Assembly: GCF_027244095.1 (NCBI RefSeq)
Contig: NC_069659.1
Location: 337,880,750-337,944,749 of the forward strand
DNA: 64,000 nucleotides
Origin: Hemicordylus capensis
Lineage: Eukaryota > Chordata > Lepidosauria > Squamata > Cordylidae
Direction of reading: 5' to 3'
Position 1 is the first letter of the stretch, and each line of letters starts with the position of its first letter. Positions 1 through 10,174 of this stretch are shown here, piece after piece. The position numbers were made by a program, and so were the translations under genes. Below the pieces are notes generated by a model. It searched no databases, was not told the DNA's origin, and was given only the letters and a program-made list of their open reading frames with translations.

Positions 1-105
1 CAAAGACTGCACATTGAGAAATCAGCCATTTTTATTAGCCTGAGCCATTTTTGGAAGGGCGGTATGTAAATCGATCAATCAATCACATAAATAAATAAAT
101 AAATA
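1..105 (+). repeat. L2/CORE-type LINE or SINE 3' tail
   Basis: The stretch has the typical tail wording (gagccatttttggaagggcg followed by a gtatgtaaat-like run) and ends in AAAT repeats. The same tail closes the L2-like copy at 16850-17278. Only the 3' end is in the window. Confidence 0.6.
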
Positions 106-159
106 AAATTGGAGGCCTGATGTGATAGACAATTCCAGTTGAGATACTCCATACTCATG

Positions 160-622
160 GAGAACAAGTCTATCAATCGCTACTAGTCTGAGGGCTATAG
201 GCCACCTCCAGCCTAAGAGGCAAGATACCGCTAAATACCAATTGTAGGGGAGCAACAGCAGAAGAGGGGACACTAGGGATGTGCAGAACTGGTTCTATAG
301 TGAACTGGACTGCCATGAACTCGGCCAGTTTGAGAGGTTCTGTCGCGATCTGCTCCAAAAATTTCAAGCTGGTTCATTGTACCAACCGGACCAGCTGATC
401 AGTTCGACTGAACTGGTTCAAATACCCGCATTTCGGTCCAGATTCTGTTCCAATTTGGACTGAACTGCTCCAACCAGTTTGTGCACAGCCCTAGAGGGCA
501 CGCCCTCAGCTCTTGCCTGTGGGCTTCTCAGAGGCATCTGGTAGACCACTGTGTGAAACAGGATGTTGGACTGGATAGGCCTTGGGCCTGATCCAGCAGG
601 GCTATTCTTATGTTCACAAAAT
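160..622 (+). mobile_element. CR1 LINE 3' end, interrupted
   Basis: CR1 3'-terminal sequence: a block starting at acaagtctatcaa, then the closing gggcctgatccagcagggct and ttcttatgttc. Matching copies lie at 36220-36650, 50590-50835, 60475-60720 and, reversed, 27305-27625. A hAT-like element at 274-493 splits it. Confidence 0.75.
274..493. mobile_element. hAT-like MITE, TAGGG family, copy A
   Basis: It starts TAGGGATGTGCA and ends TGTGCACAGCCCTA, which are inverted copies of each other. The flanks 266-273 (ggggacac) and 494-501 (gagggcac) match at 6 of 8 positions, as expected for an aged 8-bp target duplication. It lies inside a CR1 copy, whose sequence resumes on the far side. Confidence 0.75.
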
Positions 623-845
623 TACATTAAATTATAACATAATGTTAGTGCAGTTGAACAATGTTGTGTTCCACACTAAGGCTGTGGTGGCAATGCAGCG
701 GGGGGGATGATCTCCCCTTGCTTCTGCAGCTGCCTGGGCCACCCAAAAATATGTTCCTGAGCCACAATAAATCTTTTAATCTTTAACAGTCTCTTATGTG
801 AAGCAAAGTGGTGCAGCAGAAGTATGCTGGTCCCATAACCTAGAG

Positions 846-982
846 CAGGGATGCTCAACTTCGGCCCTCCTGCAGATGTTGGCCTACAATTCCCATCACC
901 CCTAGCTATTGGCCACTGTGGCTGGGGATTATGGGAGTTGTAGTTAAAAAAACAACTGGGGGGCATAAGTTGAGCAGGCCTG
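846..982. mobile_element. Palindromic hAT-type MITE P1
   Basis: A foldback element with CAGG...-type ends (CAGGGATGCTCAACTT and its inverse) and the inner motif ctacaa(c/t)tcccatca. Flanks acctagag and acctagcg match at 7 of 8 positions, supporting an 8-bp target duplication. Confidence 0.75.
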
Positions 983-1047
983 ACCTAGCGGTTGATGGAC
1001 TGAAACTATTCTCTGCCAATTTATTATTTCAAGTCCCAGAACATGAT

Positions 1048-1338
1048 CTAAGGGCACATGATACATCTACTTTGCAGAAACTGAGCAGGTCTTGGAGTGG
1101 TCAGTACCTGGATGAGAGACCCATGTATGCCACCTTTGGGAATGGGCCATAGCTCAGTGATAGAGCATCTGCTTTGTATGCAGAAGGTTCCAGGTTCACT
1201 CCCTGGCATCTTCAGGTAGGGCTGGGAAAGACTCTTGCCTGAAACCTTGGACAGCCTCTGCTGGGCAGTGTAGACAAAAGTGAGCTAGATGGACCAATGG
1301 TCTGACTCAGTATAAGGCAATTTCCTATAATCCGAACA
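1048..1338 (+). mobile_element. 5S-tRNA mosaic SINE S1
   Basis: Reads in order: a 5S-rRNA-like segment (ctgagcaggtc, then tacctggatgagagaccc, compare the 5S end of box A and box C), a tRNA-like promoter (tagctcagtgatagagc and ggttcactccc), and the tail ggtctgactcagtataaggc. This copy keeps the 5S part better than the younger-looking copies. Confidence 0.7.
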
Positions 1339-1847
1339 AGAGTCTTCCTTGGTTTTGCTGTAACAAAGTAACAGGCTAACCCTCTGGCAGATGTTAACAA
1401 AAACAAATACTTTTATTGAAATACAAAAAGGGAATGATGACATGGGGGGAAATGGACCAATTTGCCAAACACAAGCAATGTGACCCCACAAGTTCAAGAA
1501 AGTTTGCCCAAAAGCGTAAGTGCACAGCTAAAGGTCCATCTCTTCAGGTTTTCCTCACAGTTCTTTAGGTGCAATTGATTCCAGTTGTCCTACATACCTG
1601 CTTCTGGGGTGACCCAAATTAAGACGGTTGCTCTTGGTAGCATTCACTTCTTCTGGCATGTGTACTTCATACATCAATGTACATTTCAATGTATCATCAG
1701 TATAGTTTCCCTGCAATATTGGAGTGGCATCAGGTTTTGCAACCTTGTGCATGCTTAGCTATTGGTGTGCCTCATCCTTGCCACTTCCACCTGCTGGAAG
1801 GGTGAGATTCCACATGCATGTTCATCACAGCATCAAATAATGGCCTG
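1339..1847. other. Unassigned sequence
   Basis: No gene or repeat recognised. Short open frames on the minus strand show no family motif and no convincing splice context. Confidence 0.4.
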
Positions 1848-2398
1848 TACTGTATTTACCCAAATAGAAGATGACCCTGAATTTAAGGTGACCCCCCCAC
1901 TTTAAAAATATGGGTTAAAAATAGGGTTAGACTATTTACCCAAATGGAAGAGGACCCTAAATTTAAGGCAACCTGCCCCCCGCCATTTCTAACATCAAAG
2001 AACTTGGTGGGGGGAGGATTTAGTCTTGGATTCAGTTAGATACAGTATGTATAAATCAGTCAGCATAGAGCAAATACCATCAAGAGAGCTTTCCTATCAT
2101 GTTGGGCCACAATTACCTTCAGAGACTCTTCACAAGTTCCCTGCAAGTCACCATCATAAAGAATCATCAGATGATGTACTTGTGTGTGTGAATCAGCCCT
2201 AAGTGTACCATATTTACCCAAATCTAAAATGTGGTCCCCACCACCCAGTTCTTTCCTCTCAAATATGAAGGGATCGTCTTAGATTCAGAGTCCTCTTTCT
2301 TTTGGGTAAAAAAGGGCATAATCTGTATTTAACCTATATTTTTTTAGGCATCGTCTTAAATTCAGAGTCGCCTTCTATTCGGGTAAATATGGTACTTC
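1848..2398. repeat. Foldback repeats with tatttacccaaat ends
   Basis: Several arms of one DNA-transposon-like family: tgtatttacccaaatagaag near 1852, a second head near 1930, another near 2211, and the inverse end gggtaaatatggtac at about 2382-2396. The better preserved relative is at 20052-20242. Confidence 0.55.
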
Positions 2399-3505
2399 AC
2401 AGCCACCTTTGCCTACACAGTCTTTAAAAAAATGTTTGTCCTGAGTAGAGGATTCTGCCCAACATCCTGACTAACTTTGTGCTGGTACAAATATGTTCTG
2501 CTAGCACAAGGCTGCTGCACTAACCAGTCGCATTATGTCTGGGCTAGAGCTAATACGTTGATCCTTGTGCACAACCTATGGAATGCATCAAGAATGCATG
2601 AGTACAGTTCTGAACATCTCCCTTATTCACAATCTTCTTGCACGGGGGCAACTTTATTTGTGATGCAAGCACAGTGTTAGCCTGGATGTCGGCCAATGGG
2701 CTTGAATACTCAACACATAATTACAGTCTTTTCTTCGTATCCATTTCTTCTCAACCATAATGATGGTGAAATCTACAAAGCTCGCTTCGATATAGCGATT
2801 TTAAAAACAAAAGCGGCTCTGCTAACACTCTTCCCTGGCACTTTTTTTAAATTCCATGGGCAACACCCAGATTAAGTCACAGCTAAGTCCCATCAATGGG
2901 ACTGAAGTTAATCATGACTAATTTGTCTCATTGAAGTCACTGGAGCCTCCTTGACATGACTAACTAGACTGGATGTTGGCCCATTTTGACATTCTGTTAA
3001 TCCTTACATTTAAAGGCAGAAGCTCTCTAGAGAAGAGCATTTTGGCTGTTGCATACAAGGTAGCTGCATCTCTTCACTATGAAAATTCAACAACAAATGT
3101 AGACAGGCAATGGGATCTCTTGATGTTCCTGAAGCATTTGTGTGAGCAGAGCCATCCTTGGACACTTTGATGACTAGGCAAGATATTGACATCTCCCTCT
3201 TCCCCCACCCCCTGCCACCACTGGATCCTGGACATCCTTGGCACTGCATCATACTTGTCCAATCCTAGCAAGATCTCCTTCACCCACTCATCCACTCACA
3301 GAGGTGCCTCACTCAACTTCTTCCATCTAGAGTAGATGGTGCATCTCCTTCACACCACTAGGTGATGTGTCTACACATCCTACCCTCATATCTAGCCCCA
3401 GGCACTCTGGATTCCACACACACATTTCCTGTTCCTTCAGTAGCTACATGTAGTGGGTCCTGATCCCACTCTGACTAATGCCAGATTAAAAGAGTTTGCC
3501 CCATA
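2399..3505. other. Unassigned sequence
   Basis: Mostly without recognisable features. About 2870-2985 (cattgaagtcactgg-like wording) resembles degraded interspersed repeats. 3150-3470 is C-rich with no supported gene. Confidence 0.35.
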
Positions 3506-3816
3506 GCAGTGTGGAGAGGACAATTGGTCTTGTGGTAGCAAGCATGACTTGTCCCCTTAGCTAAGCAGTGTCTGCCCTGGTTGCATATGAAAGGGAGACT
3601 AGACGTGTGAGCACTGTAACATATTCGCCTCAGGGGATGGAGCCGCTCTGGGAAGAGCAGAAGGTTCCAAGTTCCCTTCCTGGCTTCTCCAAGATAGGGC
3701 TGAGAGAGATTCCTACCTGCAGCCTTGGAGAAGCCACTGCCATTAGGTGAAGACAATACTGAGCTCGATAGACCAATGGTCTGACTCAGTATATGGCAGC
3801 TTCCTATGTTCCTAAG
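3506..3816 (+). mobile_element. 5S-tRNA mosaic SINE S2
   Basis: Leader tggtcttgtggtagcaagca (a pol III box-A-like start), then ttagctaagca...agggagact (5S-like), a degraded tRNA segment, and tail gaccaatggtctgactcagt ending in ttcctatgttcct. Confidence 0.75.
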
Positions 3817-4412
3817 TGTGGGTGAGAGTCTCCCTCTGTTAATGCCAGGATTCTGCCACCCAAATGGGGTCTTTCAAATGGGAAGAGGACATCTGTGTCA
3901 CTCAAACCTTTCTCAACTCTGCTTTCGTCGCCTTCCCTCATCTATAGCATCACATCACATTTCCTTTGTTCAACTCCTGCAATACCTGTACAACACAAGC
4001 ACAGTATACCAACATGTGACGTACAGAAGGGAGCATCCCTTCCATTGGTTGCTGCATCACAAGTGCTGCCGCTAGGGCTGCATAGCAGTAATGGCCAGCC
4101 CTCTTCATGAGCATTATGTTAGCTCATGTCCTACATGCTACGAATGGCAGAAGCAACTCCCTCCCCAAGGTCTATAGGTATAGAAACACAGATGCCAAGA
4201 AATGACAAAAGGGGAGCTATTTCATCTCGGGTGATGATTACTGAACACAGATCTCCTTGAATAGCATCCCCTCTGCTCTGCAGATTCTCTCTTCCGTAGC
4301 TGCCTGTATTTTAAATTTCAGCCACTTCCAGCCATGGGAAGAAATAACCTGAATACCTTTGCATTTTGGTTATGGCTTTTGTTTTGACAGCAAAGTCGTG
4401 ACACTTATATTG
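3817..4412. other. GHSR 3' flank / possible 3' UTR
   Basis: Single-copy-looking sequence directly downstream of the GHSR stop. I see no AATAAA on the minus strand here, so the polyadenylation site is not defined by the sequence. Confidence 0.4.
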
Positions 4413-4720
4413 TCATGTTGCTCTGATGCTGGACTCTGTCCAAGTGTGAGATCCACCCTCCTTATTCACTGAGAGCCTCTTTTTCCTGGTGGGCTTGATC
4501 CCAAAGAATCTGTAAGCTGCTTTCCGATATTTCTTTGACATGATGTTGTACAGGATTGGGTTGATGGCAGCACTTAGGTAGAAGAGGACGAAGGATACTA
4601 GATTGCAGTATTGGCTGATGACGGCTATTTCCAAAGATCCGGCCTCAAAAGATTTGGAAAACAGGTAACGTCCAATGTGGAAAGGCAACCAGCAGAGGAT
4701 GAAAGCAAAGACCACCACCG
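4413..4720 (-). CDS. GHSR: Ghrelin receptor, coding exon 2 (C-terminal)
   Basis: This exon encodes residues 256-357 of the growth hormone secretagogue (ghrelin) receptor, a Gq-coupled class A GPCR of the plasma membrane. The exon opens after a tgtag acceptor. Its first two bases complete the codon split with exon 1 and give Ala256. Visible landmarks are TM6 with CWLPFH (265-270), the loop before TM7, and TM7 with NPILY (309-313), followed by a palmitoylation-independent basic tail that closes WTESSIRAT, close to the mammalian WTESSINT ending. Together with exon 1 the protein is 357 residues, near the usual mammalian length of 366. The frame is open and all core motifs are kept, so the gene looks functional. 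The stop is TGA at 4413-4415. Confidence 0.95.
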
Positions 4721-4937
4721 CTACACGAAGAGAGGAGAGAAAGAAAGATGTGTATGTCAGGCAACTGGAATGACCATGGAATTTCCAGGAGATTATATAG
4801 ATTTATATGTATTACAACACACAATACTGCAAACAAATAAAACAGAACTAAACAAACACACTTTCACTGGAGCTACCAAAAACCACAAAAGACCAAAAAA
4901 AGAACTACAGCAGAGGCAAAGAACTATGTTGAGAAAA

Positions 4938-5247
4938 GAGCTGGTCTTGTGGTAGCAAGCATGAATTATACCCTTTGCTAATCAGGGTCCACCCTGGTTT
5001 ACATTTGAATGGGAGACTACATGTGGGCACTAAGATAATCCCTTAGGGGGATGGGGGCCATGCTGGGAAGAACATCTGCATGCCTGCATGAAGAAAGTTC
5101 AAGGTTCCTTCCCTGGCATCTCCAGATAGGGCCAAGAGAGATTTCTGCCTGGGAGAAGCCACTTCCAGTCTGTATAGACAATACTGAACTATATGGACCA
5201 ATGGTCTGACTTAGTATAAGGCAGCTTCTTATGTTCCCATGTTGCTC
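4938..5247 (+). mobile_element. 5S-tRNA mosaic SINE S3
   Basis: Same order as S2: box-A-like leader at 4940, 5S-like stretch (gaatgggagact), then the tail caatggtctgacttagtata. It lies in the GHSR intron about 220 bases from exon 2, opposite in direction to the gene. Confidence 0.75.
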
Positions 5248-5629
5248 CTTATTCCTAATTCCCCTTTAGAGATGGAAAATAGGTGATAGCTTTATTGGCA
5301 CTTATAGCTTTCTCTGTATTATCAACCCTTTTTTACCCTAACCTCCAAATGATTAGAGTAACATTATAGCAAGGGTTAGGGTCAAGGTTAGAGTAACAAT
5401 GAGTAATGATATTGTTGTATATTCTCCATGGAGTAATCTTTGGAGGACATTCTTGTCAATTGTCACTTCCACTCCTCTAACATCGATAAAATGTGATGTT
5501 AGTTGGTGTGTGTTTAAACCATCACACCATTGTAAATTTGGCCACTACAGGCCTGGTGATCAGGAAAATGAAAGAATGATAACTCACTGAAAGCTGGACG
5601 TATTGTAATACAATAATCTACTTTCCATC
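5248..5629. other. Unassigned intronic sequence
   Basis: No feature recognised apart from a short TTAGGG-like wording near 5375 (agggttagggtcaaggttag). Confidence 0.4.
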
Positions 5630-6115
5630 TCTAGAGATGTATTTCTGCCCGTTGTCTGTTCAACCCTTCCCAAAGCCCTCGGAATTCTGTCTAAATTGAA
5701 ACACCTTCTTCTGTATGATCCCCATCGCATGTTGAGGTCATCTGGAGAGGTCCATCTCCAGTTACCACCACCGGTATGTCTGGTGGCGACTTGGAGCCAG
5801 GCCTTCTCTGTAGCTGCTCCTGGCCTATGGAATGCACTCCTGGAAGATATCCACAGTTAGGGCTTGCTGTTGGCCTTTATGAGAACCCTAAAAACTTACT
5901 TGTTTGGCCTAGCCTTCCAAGATTTTTAAATTGTTTTAAAGTATTTTAATAGGTTTTTAATGGTTCTGGATTGTTTAAAAATTGTTTTTATATCGTTTTA
6001 AGCAGTGTGTTTTAAATGGTGTTTGGTTTTATGTTTTTTAAACTTGTTGTGTACTGCCCAGAGCCTTTGGATGGGGCAGTCTAGAAATGTAACAAATACA
6101 TAAATTATAAATAAA
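5630..6115 (+). mobile_element. L2-like LINE 3' fragment
   Basis: The sequence closely parallels 16850-17278. Both carry the end of an L2-type ORF2 (in translation a FSVAAPGLWNALL-like motif near 5808) followed by a T-rich 3' region and the closing tactgcccagagcc wording. Confidence 0.65.
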
Positions 6116-6840
6116 TAATATTCCTTGTCAAAAAGCACAATGAGCATTCTCCCTAGTACTGACCACTCCATCTGGCTCATGTACTAAAATGTATTCACAT
6201 TATATCATCTTGTTTAATCTGAGCAATTTTGTTTAATACAGCTAAAAAGGTACCAAGCAATCTCATTTAATACAGTTAAACCCCACAGTTTGTTGTACCA
6301 TCTTCTCAAATGTGGAATTTCATTCTAGGTTTCATTCACCTTGTTGCAGGGTATTTAAAGAATCTCCTTCTTCAATATGCCCCTGTCTGCCCAGTGAGGT
6401 CACCAGTTCTTGTGCCTCAGAACCATCAAATCACAGATGATGGAGGACAGGGACCTTTTGGTTGCAGCACCCAGAATGTGGAGCTCCCTAATTTTTGAAG
6501 GCCCATTTGGCCCCTCTTGACTAGCACTTTGGCACATTGTTGGGATCTTTTTGCTTCACCATGTTTTGAGCTTAGCTCCATTTCTTCCTCCTTGTGGTGC
6601 TCTGTTGCTGTGTCTCTCTGTTTTGGTTTTTGCTTTTAATGCATTTTCATCTACTCTTTTTGTAATTTTAAAGTTGATTGATGTAAGCCACCTTGGAGGC
6701 CTCCTTTGGATTCACAAGCAGGAGGGCAAAATATTTTAATAAATAAGTTTAATAATCTTTTGCGTAGCTCATTTCCTCTAATGTTGTTGAAGTGCTAAAG
6801 AGCTGGCGTAAATTGGTGGGTAAGGCTCAAGTTTGATTAT
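6116..6840. other. Unassigned intronic sequence
   Basis: 6365-6740 resembles an old LINE 3' end (atgtaagccaccttggagg and a closing taataaataag), too degraded to name. The rest shows nothing recognisable. Confidence 0.35.
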
Positions 6841-6965
6841 CAATGGCGAGGGGCCTGGAAACCAAGTCCTATGACGAATGGTTGAAGGAGCTGGATATGT
6901 TTAGTCTGGAGAAGAAAAGATGAAGGGGAGATATGATTGCTATAGAACCCAAGTGAAAGAGTTGC
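6841..6965 (+). mobile_element. CR1 LINE fragment
   Basis: Words such as gatatgattgctatagaacc and cctggaaaccaagtcctatg match the part of CR1 just upstream of its 3' end. A similar fragment starts at about 32345. Confidence 0.5.
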
Positions 6966-7504
6966 GCTATGCAAGGACAAAGCAGTGGTGTAGAATCAGG
7001 AAAATTAATAGTTTAACCAATTGACCCACACACAGAGCATCTGTGCGCTCTTTGGGGCCGACTACCTCTCCCCCCACCACCTGCCCCAGTCTCTGGCTGG
7101 GCCGAGTGCCGCCACCGCGGCCAAGGTGCTGCCTCCATGGCCGGGCCCACCGCAACCGCTGCCGCTGCGGCCTGGCCCACCACCACCACCACCGCAGTTG
7201 GCCCACCGCCGCCTTGCCTCCACAGCCACACAGCCACCAATTCTCCTGGGTGCACCTCAGCCAATCAGGTGCCTCTGTCACCCAGCCAATCAGCTGGGTG
7301 CTGGGACGCACATTCCAAGGCACACCCAGGAGAATAAATATAATAGAATGAAAGAGATATTAAGTACAGAGAGGCCAGTGCAGAGTCCTTCCTTTTCAGT
7401 GCTCTTGCTGCTGGCTGTTTGTTAGCCCCAGCTCTCTGCTCCAGTAACTAAAGCCCCATTCAAAAGCTGGCCTGGACCAAGGAATGGAATAACCAAAAAC
7501 ATCA
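6966..7504. other. CCA/CCG-rich low-complexity intronic stretch
   Basis: 7060-7240 is GC-rich with runs of CCACCACCAC and gccgctgcgg. Long Pro/Ala-rich frames on both strands come from this composition and show no domain, so I do not call a gene. Confidence 0.5.
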
Positions 7505-7870
7505 CCATTAGGAACAGAGGAAGCTGCCTTATACAGAGCCAAACCATTGGTCCATCTGCCTCAGTATTGTCTACACCAGGCCTGCTCAACTTAGGCCCCA
7601 CAGTTGTTTTTTGACTACAAATCCCATAATTCCTAGCCACAGTGACCAATAGCCAGGGATTATGGGAGTTGTAGGCCAACAACTGCAGGAGGGCTGAAGT
7701 GGAGCAGCCCTGGTCTACAATGCAGATGCTGTTCCACTGTGGCCCCATCGCCTAAGGGGAATATCTTACAGTGTTCACAGATAGTCACCCATACAAATGT
7801 AAACAAGGCAGTCCCTGCTTAGCAAAGTGAGCAATTCATGCTCACTACCACAAGACCAGCTCTTCTCCCC
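7505..7870 (-). mobile_element. 5S-tRNA mosaic SINE S4, interrupted
   Basis: Reversed copy: tail at 7509-7570, tRNA-like part at 7713-7750, 5S-like part around 7750-7830 and the leader at 7845-7865. A palindromic MITE (7577-7712) splits it, which makes the SINE the older of the two. Confidence 0.75.
7577..7712. mobile_element. Palindromic hAT-type MITE P2
   Basis: Inverted ends CAGGCCTGCTCAACTTAGGC and its partner, with the tcccataattcc / gggattatggga inner arms. Flanks gtctacac and gtctacaa (7 of 8) are the target duplication, taken from SINE S4. Confidence 0.85.
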
Positions 7871-7907
7871 AGGTTGCAGGAGAAAAATGATGGACAAGGG
7901 AAGGATT

Positions 7908-7990
7908 AAGCCTGGAGTTCTCAATCTTGGGTCTCCAGATGTTGTTGGACTATGACTGCCATCATCCCCTGCCACAATGGCCGAAGGACA
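7908..7990 (+). repeat. Half of a palindromic MITE (P3)
   Basis: Only the left arm is present: ggagttctcaatcttgggtc then ggactatgactgccatcatc. No right arm follows. Confidence 0.55.
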
Positions 7991-8214
7991 CATAACACTG
8001 GACTGAATATCAGCCATTGCCTTTAATGAACTGCCTAGAAAATATTTATATGCTATAGCAATGTATATACAAAAAAAATAAAATCAGAAACAGACAATAG
8101 ATGCAATCACCATAAATCCGTTGGTGAAAGCCTTGGAGAATCAAAAGGTCTTTATCTAACTCTAGAAGGTGAGGCCGCTGTTGATTGGGTAAAGTCATTT
8201 TACATCTTAAAATG

Positions 8215-8820
8215 TTATTTACAGCTTTCCCCCAGCATATTCTAGTGTAAAGTAGTGCATTCAGCTACTTTTAAGTGGCAGGATTGTTTATACCAAGTTT
8301 GGTATTTGTAGGTAATTGTGAAGTGTGGCTTTATTTCGCACAAACCAATCCACAAACAAATTCTTCAAAATATATAATCAATATAAGTAAAATAATGTTG
8401 TATTAATGTGCTTGCATAACAGGAGTAAAACAACATTTTGCAATTTGTAGGATGTCAAGTTCAAACATTATTCATTTTATTGAATAATTACCATATATAG
8501 TCAATTTGAATTGTAGGAAATTTGAATCAGAGAAAGCTAATCTGCTTTGGGGGGCATGAGGTCATTTTTGAATTATTGATCTGATTATTGAGTCTAACAA
8601 TTCTGATCAGAACAATAACAGTTAAAATCTGGTGATTGTATTCAGTATTTCTTCTTTAATAAATTAAACCTTTCCCCTTGCAAATTCCAGAGTAAAAAGT
8701 AGTTCATTCTGCTAATATCAGTGGCAGGATTGTGTATGTAAAAGTTGCTATCAGTAGATAATCAGAAAGCATGAACACACTCACAAACTCTTCAAAATAT
8801 ATAATAGATTTAATTTAATG
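8215..8820. repeat. Diverged direct repeat, two copies
   Basis: 8215-8395 and 8660-8820 share a similar order of words: a pyrimidine-rich start, agtaaa(a)agtagt(t/g)cattc, gtggcaggattgt, and cttcaaaatatataat. They look like an old duplication of about 160-180 bases. The spacer (8396-8659) holds nothing I recognise. Confidence 0.55.
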
Positions 8821-8965
8821 GTAAAACCACTACCAGCCAACTTACCTGGAGAAGATATTCTATAGCCAGAATATCCCCACTAAAAAACAACAACCCTGAT
8901 TGGCATCCAAACTATTTCTCCGTAGTTTAGTTACACTGAAGGACTATTTGATTTCAACAGGATTA

Positions 8966-9230
8966 AGCCACCTAATGGCACAGCAGGGAAAGGACTTGAC
9001 TAGAAAGCCAGAGGTTGCCAGTTCGAATCCCTGCTGGTATGTTCCCCAGTCTATGGGAAACACCTATACTGGGCAGCAGCAATATAGGAAGATGCTGAAA
9101 GGCATCGTCTCCTACTGCGTGGGAGGAGGCAGTGGTAAACCCCTCCTGTATTCTACCAAAGACAACCACAGGGCTCTGTGGTTGCCAGGAGTTGACACCG
9201 ACTTGATGGCACACTTTACTTTACTCAAGA
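8966..9230 (+). mobile_element. Sauria SINE, copy 1
   Basis: tRNA-derived SINE with an intact box B (ggttgccagttcgaatccct region), the body word gaagatgctgaaaggcatc, and an RTE/Bov-B-like tail ending ttgacaccgactt...gcacactttactttac. Full length by its order of parts. Confidence 0.85.
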
Positions 9231-10086
9231 GAAATTTGGTCTGTGTCTCAGGCCCTGTTGTCACCCATATAAGCTCTAAAGTAGAAGTAGAAGCATCCAA
9301 AGGTGAATCTCCAGTGCAGATAATTTCATCTTTTTGAAGAAAACCCATTCTTGCTCTGCCACCCTCCCTCCAAGCTAAAAAGCTGAGTGCACATTGGAAA
9401 AAATCAGACACAACACAAATAATGTTGAAACACACTTTGTTCTATGGATTTTTAAAGAGGCTGAGGGGAAAAAACAGAGGGTTGTTAACTTGCAAGTGTT
9501 TGCGAAAAACCCTCCAGAACATCCCTCTTTTAGGGTTACTTTAACATACGCCCCCTCTTAAGTACATATTTTCTGCAGTACAATTGATCATGAGAAGCAC
9601 AGGGCAGAGTGACATTATGCCAGGGCAGAGGAGTGCAACTAAAGCACTCTGAATTGGATCTATTAGGACAAAGAACTGCTAACATCAGCAGAAGGGGTGG
9701 GGGGAAACAGGTGTAATAAAGAGATACTGTGCATTATATAAACCTTCCAGCCGTGGTAGCATCTGGAAAAAAATTGAGGGAAGCAAACGGAAAGGGCAAA
9801 GTACATTTCTGGGTGGGCGAGTTGTATCCCTCATGTTTGATTTCTGAAACAGAAATGGAGTCAGGTGTGGAGCAAACCTTGTGCGGGGGGGGGGGCTTGT
9901 CCCCCCTGCTCTGAAGACATCCCTGCCTTCTGGCTGGAATATTGTGTTCAAGTTGTTATAAGGAGCCCTGAAATGCATGTATTCCTAAGTCCTCCGACTA
10001 TTTCAAGGACCAAGCCACATGGCAAAGTGCATGATGTGGAGTTCCATGATCAAAACTACAGGGTTCTTTTCTCCCCCGCCCCCTGC
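9231..10086. other. Unassigned intronic sequence
   Basis: 9790-9870 (ctgggtgggcgag, then gaaacagaaatgg) belongs to an unnamed repeat also seen at about 52080-52170 and 53940-54010. The remainder shows nothing recognisable. Confidence 0.4.
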
Positions 10087-10116
10087 AAAAACAAACAAAC
10101 AAACAAACAAACAAAC

Positions 10117-10174
<58 letters not shown>
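10087..10174 (+). repeat. (AAAC)n-(GAAA)n microsatellite
   Basis: Tandem aaac units pass directly into tandem gaaa units, a two-part tetranucleotide repeat of about 88 bases. Confidence 0.95.

Noticed and set aside
1048-1338. Functional tRNA or 5S rRNA gene
   Set aside because: Neither part is complete, and the same fused arrangement recurs many times, so it is a SINE.
6967-7425. Pro/Ala-rich frames on both strands
   Set aside because: They arise from a CCA/CCG-rich low-complexity tract; overlapping frames in several registers are all open.
8990-9040. tRNA gene (good box B)
   Set aside because: It is the tRNA-derived head of a Sauria SINE; the cloverleaf is not completed and an RTE-like tail follows.
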